From an uncultured Pseudomonadota bacterium (GTDB lineage Bacteria > Myxococcota > UBA796), in the NCBI GenBank assembly GCA_913040875.1, contig CAJWHX010000254.1:1-5600 (forward strand): a DNA stretch of 5,600 bases. The letters are read 5' to 3'. Below, in pieces: positions 1 to 5,355 of this stretch. Positions within the stretch are counted from its first letter, which is position 1; each line of letters opens with the position of its first letter. The notes under the pieces are model-generated. The model saw only the letters and a list, made by a program, of their open reading frames with translations, was not told the DNA's origin and ran no database searches. Made by a program: the position numbers and the translations under genes.

Positions 1-531
1 ATTGAGATTGGACACGACGCAATTAATGGTGGGCAAAGCACCCCGCACACCATGAAGACGACGACCAATATGAATCATCGTTTGAACGGCTTCATCCCAT
101 GCCCCTTCATACTCACAGATATAGTCAAAACGCTCAGGATACAGACTATCCAGCGAAATAGAAAAATTTCGCACGCCAAAATCCAACATCTCATCCAGCT
201 GCTTTTTGTTGATCCCAATACCATTCGTTAGCACTCGTGTATTTAGACCTTCTTTCACAAAACAATGGACCAAATCTGCCAGGTCTTCTCGAGCAAACGG
301 TTCACCCCCACCCAATGACACTTGTACAACACCCAATCGCTTCATTCGCTGTGCAACTTCAGTTACTTCTTCTATGCTCAGTTCTTCCTTGGCATTCCCG
401 TACCGCCAGATCCCGCACATCTTGCAGGTCAAATTGCATCTATGGGTCACGCCAAAGTGAGCGTACACAGGCACACTTTGTGTCGTAACAGCTCTCGCGA
501 GTCTTGTATAATTGCGAATTGAGAATTTCAT
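1..531 (-). CDS. Radical SAM enzyme, N-terminal part (3' end outside window)
   Basis: The first 177 residues of a radical S-adenosylmethionine protein are present and the frame is still open at the window edge. The iron-sulfur cluster motif CNLTCKMC (CxxxCxxC) lies at Cys32, Cys36 and Cys39. It is followed by GGGEPF at residues 74-79 (SAM-binding GGE motif), LTNG near 101-104 and SISLDS at 124-129, the usual order of strands in the radical SAM barrel. Such enzymes cleave SAM to a 5'-deoxyadenosyl radical in the cytoplasm. The start ATG (531-529) has GGAG five bases upstream. It lies 42 nt after the stop of the aminotransferase, so the two are probably co-transcribed. The architecture resembles PqqE/HpnH/SPASM-type enzymes, but the C-terminal part that would show a SPASM domain is missing here, so the substrate cannot be named. 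Family call certain, function unknown. Confidence 0.93.
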   Translation of the reverse strand, partial: MKFSIRNYTRLARAVTTQSVPVYAHFGVTHRCNLTCKMCGIWRYGNAKEELSIEEVTEVAQRMKRLGVVQVSLGGGEPFAREDLADLVHCFVKEGLNTRVLTNGIGINKKQLDEMLDFGVRNFSISLDSLYPERFDYICEYEGAWDEAVQTMIHIGRRLHGVRGALPTINCVVSNLN

Positions 532-573
532 GGTGACTCCAAATCACGGTTTCACTGCATAGCGTACCACATT

Positions 574-1827
574 TTAGCCCAACTCGGAACAAGCCTCAAT
601 CACCGACTGGGCAATATGCTCTCGATCCTTTAAAGACAAGTTCGGATGTACCGGTATATGAAGCAGTTCCGCATTCGCTTTCTGAGCATTTGGACAGTTT
701 GAGGCAAATTCCGGAAACAGATCGTGGTGTGCCATATCGTTCATATATCCTGTAGTGGTATCGACCCCTCTTGAACGCAGTGCTTCAGCAAGTTTCTGAC
801 GATCTCTGTGGTGCACAACAAAACTCATGTAAATCGGCTCCGACCCTTCAGGATACTGAGGAACTTCTAAGTTCGCTACCGAATCCAACTTGGCATCTAG
901 ATAGGCTCCATTGACAATGCGAGAACTGTTGAGTTCCTCAATTCGACCAAGCTGTTTCAAACCCACTGCCGCTTGAATCGCCCTCGCCTTACCATGACTC
1001 TGATAGTACGTCGGAAGTGTGTCGTAACGACACTCTGGCTCTCCAAATCGCTCGTGAATCGGGTCTTTACCCAATTTATTACCCATCACGACCATCGGAT
1101 GGACCGTCGCCCAATACACCTTGGGATGCGTTGCCACCATCATCGCCACACCAGTCATCGCCTCTCTAAGAGATTTCTTCAGTGGGGCATAATCCCCTTG
1201 TTGAATATCGGCTCGTACAAAATCTGCCACAAACTTATCATCTGTGGTGATCATCGCTCCGGAAAGCGAGGTGATATTTTTTGTCAAACCGAAAGTATAA
1301 TACGCAGCATCACCAAACGATCCCACACGTTGACCATTGAAGCGCCCACCTGTTGACTGTGCGCAATCTTCAATCACCTTCACGCCATGCTTCTCAGCGA
1401 TTTCGTTTATTCTCCCCATGTCACACGGGGTTCCAAACAAATGTGTGGGTACAACGGCTTTTGTGCGTTCGGTAATCGCCGCTTCAAAGGCATCGGGATC
1501 AAGTACGTGTGAATTGAGCCCAATATCGGCCAGAACAACCTTGGCACCTGTCAGCGGTGCCATTGCTGGAATCGCATAATACGTCAGTGCTGGAATGATT
1601 ACTTCATCTCCCTCACCAATACCAAGCGCACTCAACAGAAGATAGAATCCATACCGTGCAGACGGAACCATAACCGCATATTTGGCGCCAATATAAGAGG
1701 CAAACTGATGTTCAAAACGTCGGACCTTCTCATCTGAATGGTCCGGCAACAAGACTTCCTTTGCCGAGATTGCAGCTTCACGCCACGAGAAACTGGGACT
1801 AAAACGAGGAATTTTTCCAAAGGCCAT
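574..1827 (-). CDS. DegT/DnrJ/EryC1/StrS-family PLP aminotransferase
   Basis: A 417-residue fold-type I PLP enzyme. The VIEDCAQSTGG block (residues 151-161) supplies the Asp (D154) that pairs with the PLP ring nitrogen and Q157. GSFGDAAYYTFGLTKN (169-184) carries the Schiff-base lysine K183. The N-terminal stretch GEGDEVIIPALTYYA (71-85) is typical of the family, as is IQAAVGLKQLGRIEELN near 284-300. The family usually transaminates keto-sugars of nucleotides, or related substrates. At 417 residues it is longer than the common 370-390. The extra length sits after K183, around residues 205-275, and includes a hydrophobic stretch (about 223-250, AMTGVAMM onward). The usual G-x-N-x-R loop before IQAA reads SHGKAR here. 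The ATG at 1827 has AAGGAG at 1840-1835, seven bases upstream. The next gene is the radical SAM enzyme; a shared biosynthetic pathway is inferred. The exact substrate is unknown. Confidence 0.93.
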   Translation of the reverse strand: MAFGKIPRFSPSFSWREAAISAKEVLLPDHSDEKVRRFEHQFASYIGAKYAVMVPSARYGFYLLLSALGIGEGDEVIIPALTYYAIPAMAPLTGAKVVLADIGLNSHVLDPDAFEAAITERTKAVVPTHLFGTPCDMGRINEIAEKHGVKVIEDCAQSTGGRFNGQRVGSFGDAAYYTFGLTKNITSLSGAMITTDDKFVADFVRADIQQGDYAPLKKSLREAMTGVAMMVATHPKVYWATVHPMVVMGNKLGKDPIHERFGEPECRYDTLPTYYQSHGKARAIQAAVGLKQLGRIEELNSSRIVNGAYLDAKLDSVANLEVPQYPEGSEPIYMSFVVHHRDRQKLAEALRSRGVDTTTGYMNDMAHHDLFPEFASNCPNAQKANAELLHIPVHPNLSLKDREHIAQSVIEACSELG

Positions 1828-1863
1828 TCGCGCACTCCTTCACATTTAATGCACCGTTGATTC

Positions 1864-1888
1864 GTTACAACAAACATTTTACTGTAAC
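1864..1888. repeat. Inverted repeat GTTACA-N13-TGTAAC, possible operator or leader hairpin
   Basis: Perfect 6-bp arms at 1864-1869 and 1883-1888 flank a 13-nt A/T-rich centre, giving a half-site spacing of about two helical turns (19 bp). It sits 37-61 nt upstream of the aminotransferase start, in its probable 5' leader or promoter. It could be a site for a dimeric regulator or a weak RNA hairpin. Chance occurrence is possible. Confidence 0.35.
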
Positions 1889-1901
1889 CCAAAAACCAGA
1901 C

Positions 1902-1931
1902 TTGGCATCCTTGAGGTTTTTGGAATATATT
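1902..1931 (+). promoter_or_regulatory. Sigma70-like promoter for def-fmt-rpe
   Basis: The -35 box TTGGCA (1902-1907, five of six matches to TTGACA) and the -10 box TATATT (1926-1931, five of six matches to TATAAT) are separated by 18 nt. Transcription would start near 1938, leaving a leader of about 54 nt before the def ATG. A second -10-like TACAAT at 1938-1943 has no matching -35 at proper spacing (TTGAGG at 1911 is 21 nt away). Confidence 0.5.
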
Positions 1932-1933
1932 CC
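1922..1933. repeat. Perfect 12-bp palindrome over the def -10 box
   Basis: GGAATATATTCC is a perfect dyad that covers the proposed -10 hexamer TATATT. A protein bound here would block the def promoter and possibly the divergent one as well. It is short and A/T-rich in the centre, so it may simply be the -10 region read both ways. Confidence 0.35.
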
Positions 1934-1991
1934 CATGTACAATTTGCAATCGCAATCAGTTTAGCGACTGACTTTTACGTGGAGTTTTCCA

Positions 1992-2519
1992 ATGGCACTT
2001 CTACCAATCTTAGAAGCACCACACCCAGTTTTGTCTAAGAAAGCCCGACCGGTTGCCGAGAATGAGTTTGGAGCAGAGTTGGTTCAGCTACTCAACGATA
2101 TGGTTGAAACGATGTATGATGCTCCAGGTGTCGGTCTTGCTGCACCACAGATTGGTGATTCTCGACGCATCTTGGTTGCAGATCCTAGCAACAACGATGA
2201 CCACGATGCTCCAACTGTCTTCAAAATGGTCAACCCAAAAATTATTCACAAAAGTGTCTCCTTGATTTCTTATGAAGAGTCTTGCTTATCAGTGCCAGAA
2301 TTCTATCTGAACGTTAAACGCTATGAGGAACTAACCGTTGAATGGAAAGACGGTATGGGCAATACACACCGTGAGATATTCTCTGGATTTGCCGCCATCG
2401 TATTGCAACATGAGATGGATCATTTGGAAGGGGTGACCCTATTGGACAAAAGCAGTAAATTCAAACGCTCAAGATACATCTCCAGAGTCAAAAAACAACG
2501 TAAAAAGGCACGGAAATGA
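1992..2519 (+). CDS. def: Peptide deformylase
   Basis: Removes the N-terminal formyl group from nascent proteins at the ribosome, using a metal ion (Fe2+ in most bacteria). All three family motifs are present: GVGLAAPQ (residues 46-53), ESCLS with metal-ligand Cys98 (96-100), and HEMDH with ligands His140 and His144 and catalytic Glu141. The length of 175 is normal. The second motif is normally EGCLS; here the Gly before the Cys is Ser97. The C-terminal tail (153-175) is strongly basic, with 13 Lys/Arg in 23 residues, as expected for the ribosome-binding helix of E. coli-type deformylases. The ATG has GGAG at 1981-1984, seven bases upstream. The stop overlaps the fmt start by ATGA, so the two are translationally coupled. 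Confidence 0.97.
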   Translation: MALLPILEAPHPVLSKKARPVAENEFGAELVQLLNDMVETMYDAPGVGLAAPQIGDSRRILVADPSNNDDHDAPTVFKMVNPKIIHKSVSLISYEESCLSVPEFYLNVKRYEELTVEWKDGMGNTHREIFSGFAAIVLQHEMDHLEGVTLLDKSSKFKRSRYISRVKKQRKKARK

Positions 2520-3448
2520 AAGTAGTCTTCATGGGGACGCCAGACTTTGCAGTCCCAACGTTGAACGCCCTTGTAGACGCAGGACACGACATCCTATGTG
2601 TCGTTGCACAACCAGACAAGCCAAAGGGGCGCGGAAAGAAACTCGTCTCTCCCCCCACGATTCAACGGGCTCGCGAGTTGGGTTTGCCAACCAAGCAACC
2701 TCGTGCAGTACGACGTGGACCCTTTGTCGAATGGATGAAGGGTTGTGGAGCGGATATAGCGATAGTAATTGCCTACGGACGCATCTTAGTATCAGATCTA
2801 CTCGAAGCGCCACGCTTGGGTTGCATCAATGTGCACGCCTCTCTGTTGCCAAAGTACCGCGGTGCTGCACCAATTCACTGGGCAATTATCGAAGGAGAGA
2901 CCACAACGGGTGTCTGTACCATGCAAATGGACGAAGGTATGGATACGGGCGATGTGCTTTTGCGTAAAGAAACAGATATCCCAACCGATCAAACAACCGC
3001 TGAATTGTGGGATCGATTGGCCAATATGGGTGCAGAATTACTCGTGGAGACTCTGGAGAAGTTAGATTCCATCACTCCAACGCCTCAAGACCACACTCGT
3101 GCTACACATGCGCCTCTCATTCAAAAATCGCTCGGACACATCGATTGGAGTCAGTCTGCTCTACGGCTACACAACCTGATTCGAGGATGTGTGTCTTGGC
3201 CGGTAGCCCAGTGTGGGTTTCGGGAGAAAACCGTAAAGATTTGGAAAGCACGAGTATCCACCGTTCAATCGACGGAAGCCGCTGGGACCGTTGTACAAAT
3301 CAAACCGAGACCGATCATCAGTACTGGAGACGGTTGCTTGGAACTCTTGGAGATTCAACTTCCCGGTAAAAAACGATGTGAGGCATCGGCATTGGTAAAT
3401 GGATTCCAACTCAACATCGGTGAGATACTGACATCCATTTCATCTTAA
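2516..3448 (+). CDS. fmt: Methionyl-tRNA formyltransferase
   Basis: Transfers a formyl group from 10-formyltetrahydrofolate to Met-tRNA(fMet), making the initiator tRNA; its product group is later removed by Def. The 310-residue length is normal. The N-terminal domain starts with VFMGTPDFAVPTL (4-16). The tRNA acceptor-loop region PKGRGKK is at 36-42. The catalytic core INVHASLLPKYRGAAPIHWA (104-123) contains Asn105 and His107, and GMDTGD (141-146) contains the catalytic Asp143. The C-terminal tRNA-binding domain begins near 205 with GHIDWSQSA and LHNLIRG. The start ATG lies within the def stop region (ATGA). A modest AAAGG at 2504-2508 is seven bases upstream. The gene ends with two in-frame stops in a row, TAA TGA (3446-3451). 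Confidence 0.97.
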   Translation: MKVVFMGTPDFAVPTLNALVDAGHDILCVVAQPDKPKGRGKKLVSPPTIQRARELGLPTKQPRAVRRGPFVEWMKGCGADIAIVIAYGRILVSDLLEAPRLGCINVHASLLPKYRGAAPIHWAIIEGETTTGVCTMQMDEGMDTGDVLLRKETDIPTDQTTAELWDRLANMGAELLVETLEKLDSITPTPQDHTRATHAPLIQKSLGHIDWSQSALRLHNLIRGCVSWPVAQCGFREKTVKIWKARVSTVQSTEAAGTVVQIKPRPIISTGDGCLELLEIQLPGKKRCEASALVNGFQLNIGEILTSISS

Positions 3449-3472
3449 TGATGCAATCCCAAGGAGGGTGCA

Positions 3473-4114
3473 ATGACATTGGTCAGTCCATCGCTGCTTT
3501 CAGCAGACTTTGCCAACCTCGAGTCTGAAATCGGGACAATCCCCAATGCCGATTGGTTACACATTGACGTCATGGACGGATCTTTTGTACCCAACATCAG
3601 CATTGGCCTACCGGTAGTCAAAGCCATTCGTCCCATCACAACAAAGCCACTGGATGTGCACCTCATGATCGTCAATCCAGACAACTACATTCAAGCGTTT
3701 AGGGATGCTGGAGCGGATATTATTACCGTTCATGCCGAGGCGTGTACACATTTGGATCGAACCATTCAAGCCATTCGTCAAACAGGCGCCAAGGCCGGTG
3801 TGGCACTCAATCCACACACTCCAGAGCACGTCCTAGAATACGTACTCCCTATGCTGGATTTAATTCTGGTGATGACGGTAAATCCTGGCTTTGGTGGGCA
3901 GAGTTTAATTGACCGAGTCTTTCCAAAAATGGAACGACTTCGCAATCGCATCGATACGGAAGGTTTATCGACGCTCATCGAGGTCGATGGGGGGGTCAAA
4001 GTAGAGAATGCTCACCGTTTCACAAATGCAGGAGCTCACGTACTGGTCAGTGGTTCGGGAGTCTTTAAGTCTCCAAACCGCATCGAAACCATTGCACAAC
4101 TGCAACGCTCCTAA
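3473..4114 (+). CDS. rpe: Ribulose-phosphate 3-epimerase
   Basis: Interconverts D-ribulose 5-phosphate and D-xylulose 5-phosphate in the pentose phosphate and Calvin pathways. It is a metal-dependent TIM barrel of 213 residues, normal for the family. The N-terminal PSLLSADFANL (6-16) is the family signature. Metal ligands and acid/base residues are visible: His30 and Asp32 in LHIDVMDGSFVPN, His63 in DVHLM, and Asp172 in EVDGG. NPGFGGQ (137-143) and the GSGVF phosphate-binding loop (194-198) complete the site. A strong AAGGAGG at 3461-3467 sits five bases before the ATG, so translation is independent of the upstream gene although transcription is probably shared. In many bacteria rsmB lies between fmt and rpe; here the gap is only 24 nt and rsmB is absent. 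Confidence 0.97.
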   Translation: MTLVSPSLLSADFANLESEIGTIPNADWLHIDVMDGSFVPNISIGLPVVKAIRPITTKPLDVHLMIVNPDNYIQAFRDAGADIITVHAEACTHLDRTIQAIRQTGAKAGVALNPHTPEHVLEYVLPMLDLILVMTVNPGFGGQSLIDRVFPKMERLRNRIDTEGLSTLIEVDGGVKVENAHRFTNAGAHVLVSGSGVFKSPNRIETIAQLQRS

Positions 4115-4127
4115 TCTTCTAATATTT

Positions 4128-4157
4128 ATTAAACATGCCTACTCTTGATTAAACATG
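4128..4157. repeat. Two direct copies of ATTAAACATG
   Basis: Perfect 10-bp copies at 4128-4137 and 4148-4157 are separated by exactly 10 nt, a 20-bp period (about two helical turns). They bracket the stop codon of the SGNH gene in the convergent space with rpe. The function is unknown and slippage duplication is possible. No GC-rich terminator hairpin with a T-run was found between the convergent stops. Confidence 0.5.
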
Positions 4158-5146
4158 ACTGTATCAAGTTCTTGTGCGATCATGCGGTATCCAATCACCT
4201 TCGGATGTACATCATCAAAGAAGAGTTTTCGCGCATCCCCATTCATGAAGTACTGAGGCATATCTGCAATGGGAGCCCCATATTGCTTCGCAGTATCTCG
4301 CATCACTTCCCGATATCCTTCTCTAAAATCCCCAGTGGTTCCGTTGATCGTGTCGTGCACTCCAGGAAGAAGAAGGAATGCAACCTTAATATCTCTCTCC
4401 TGAGCCATCTCAACCATAATACGAAGATTGCGTCGATAATCCGATAGCGGCACACGATTCGTTGGAGCCAATACAGGGCCCAAACCAAAACCGACATCGG
4501 GTGCATCAGCCGGTGTGTATTTCCATTTGTTGTACCACACCTGAGATACCATATAGAGCCTTGAATGATACTTCCAAGCCATTGGTACCTTACCGTACCG
4601 TGTCGCATCAGGTGCTTCTGCTCCTTGTGTATCTGACCAAAGAGTTCCAATAATCAACCACTCTGGTTGATAGTCTAAGAGACGCTCATCAAGAAGGCGG
4701 ATCACTTGCCAAGATGAATATCCCGGACAGCCCGCATTCAGAACACGCCAGTTGTCCTCTCGCTTAGCGATGATGCGTTCTAGTTGACCAGAAATATTCT
4801 CTTTATCTCGAACTCGGACACCATAAATCGATGAATCTCCAACAATCAAAATACGGTGTTCTTCATTTGACTCAAAAGGTATCTCTGGATTTCTGAGTCC
4901 TCTAGAGTTGACGTGAGTCATCTCAGGAACTCCAAACTGACGATTGTCTCCTTCTTTGACACGCCAACCAACCAATGCATCTCCAATCATATTGGGTTCG
5001 CCTGGCAATGCCTCTCCTGGGGCGACATCTTTACTCTTGTCTGGGGGCAACAGTTGCGGGCCCCAGGTTCGAGCAGCCCCTTCTAGGACACCACCTAAAA
5101 TCAATGTCAATATGGTAACCCAAACAGTCATCTTACCTAGACGCAC
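4139..5146 (-). CDS. SGNH/GDSL-type hydrolase with N-terminal membrane anchor
   Basis: About 335 residues. A hydrophobic N-terminal helix (about residues 7-24, TVWVTILTLILGGVLEG) follows a short basic start and looks like a signal anchor or uncleaved signal peptide, so the catalytic domain probably faces the periplasm or cell exterior. SGNH blocks, numbered from the upper GTG, are: ILIVGDSSIYG (100-110) with nucleophile Ser106; LNAGCPGYSSWQ (137-148), the block II glycine region; LIIGTLWSD (165-173), block III; and FDDVHP (311-316) with the Asp312/His315 dyad. Block III has Ser172 where the family has its oxyanion Asn. NSRGLRNPEI (81-90) before the domain is also common in this type. Family members are esterases or O-acetyl/acyl transfer enzymes on polysaccharides or lipids; the substrate here is unknown. 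Two consecutive GTG codons (5149, 5146) follow an in-frame TAG; the second has better spacing from AAGGAG. The gene lies 20 nt after the small membrane protein. Confidence 0.85.
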   Translation of the reverse strand: MRLGKMTVWVTILTLILGGVLEGAARTWGPQLLPPDKSKDVAPGEALPGEPNMIGDALVGWRVKEGDNRQFGVPEMTHVNSRGLRNPEIPFESNEEHRILIVGDSSIYGVRVRDKENISGQLERIIAKREDNWRVLNAGCPGYSSWQVIRLLDERLLDYQPEWLIIGTLWSDTQGAEAPDATRYGKVPMAWKYHSRLYMVSQVWYNKWKYTPADAPDVGFGLGPVLAPTNRVPLSDYRRNLRIMVEMAQERDIKVAFLLLPGVHDTINGTTGDFREGYREVMRDTAKQYGAPIADMPQYFMNGDARKLFFDDVHPKVIGYRMIAQELDTVMFNQE

Positions 5147-5152
5147 CACCTA

Positions 5153-5158
5153 CTCCTT
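5153..5158 (-). promoter_or_regulatory. Ribosome binding site that decides the GTG start of the SGNH gene
   Basis: AAGGAG reads on the minus strand at 5158-5153. It is 3 nt from the first GTG (5149-5147) and 6 nt from the second (5146-5144), which favours the second. The first downstream ATG (5131-5129) is 21 nt away, too far, and would shorten the basic start of the anchor. Confidence 0.65.
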
Positions 5159-5169
5159 ACACATTGACA

Positions 5170-5292
5170 CTAATGTACATCGTATTCATGAGGAAGTACA
5201 CTACCAGTATCCAACATTAACAATACCCATAACACCACAACGACAATGGCTAAGGCCAAAGGTATCATCCACCAGCGAAAGTCTTTTCCCAT
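5170..5292 (-). CDS. Small single-span membrane protein, 40 residues
   Basis: An ATG frame on the minus strand encodes MGKDFRWW, a hydrophobic span of about 19 residues (9-27, IPLALAIVVVVLWVLL in its core) and the tail DTGSVLPHEYDVH, then TAG. Charges (Lys3, Arg6 before the span; Asp, Glu after it) predict N-inside topology with the short tail outside, the same side as the SGNH domain. The gap to the SGNH gene is 20 nt and to the VWA stop 63 nt, all on one strand, so an operon is likely. The layout (aromatic/basic start, Pro, one span, GS motif, short tail) recalls the DUF5989 mini-proteins, which I remember as about 50 residues; this is a resemblance only. No clear Shine-Dalgarno is seen before the ATG (GGGA is directly adjacent). 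An in-frame GTG at 5310 is an alternative start. Function unknown. Confidence 0.6.
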   Translation of the reverse strand: MGKDFRWWMIPLALAIVVVVLWVLLMLDTGSVLPHEYDVH

Positions 5293-5309
5293 TCCCACAG
5301 CATAACACA

Positions 5310-5342
5310 CTAGACCACTGATACCATCAGTCTATGGTCTAG
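5310..5342. repeat. Bulged stem-loop between the VWA gene and the small membrane protein gene
   Basis: CTAGACC plus ACTGAT (5310-5322) pairs with ATCAGT plus GGTCTAG (5326-5342), around a 3-nt loop (ACC) with a 4-nt bulge (CTAT): 13 base pairs in all. On the plus strand it is followed by TTTT, but no plus-strand gene needs a terminator here. On the minus strand it lies in the mRNA between the VWA stop and the next start and lacks a following T-run, so it is more likely a processing, stability or translation-control structure than a terminator. Confidence 0.5.
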
Positions 5343-5355
5343 TTTTATGACAGGC

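Larger units (their letters stand above)
1828..1991. promoter_or_regulatory. Divergent intergenic region between the aminotransferase and def
   Basis: This 164-nt stretch separates two divergent start codons and must hold the promoters of both units. I see a good plus-strand promoter for def and two dyad sequences, listed separately. For the minus strand only a weak candidate is visible: TTGCGA (1955-1950) and, 17 bases on, GAATAT (1932-1927) preceded by a TG, inside the same palindrome that overlaps the def -10 box. No small gene with a credible ribosome binding site was found here. Confidence 0.6.

Noticed and set aside
206..522. Three overlapping plus-strand open frames of 66-84 residues
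   Set aside because: They are antisense to the radical SAM gene, whose frame carries the CxxxCxxC and GGGEP motifs. They have no recognisable domains or ribosome binding sites.
973..1579. Plus-strand open frames of 127 and 80 residues
   Set aside because: They lie antisense to the aminotransferase, with low-complexity His/Arg/Ser-rich translations typical of shadow frames.
1632..1955. Minus-strand frame of 107 residues overlapping the aminotransferase start and the divergent region
   Set aside because: It is out of frame with the aminotransferase, has no ribosome binding site, and would run through both proposed control elements.
4144..4168. CTTGAT / ATCAAG inverted repeat as a terminator for rpe
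   Set aside because: Only six A/T-rich pairs with a 13-nt loop, inside the SGNH coding end, and without a T-run. Too weak to call a terminator.
4944..5321. Plus-strand frame of 125 residues over the SGNH start and the small gene
   Set aside because: It is antisense to the SGNH anchor and the 40-residue protein, lacks a recognisable domain, and is Pro/Ser/Thr-rich as expected from a shadow frame.
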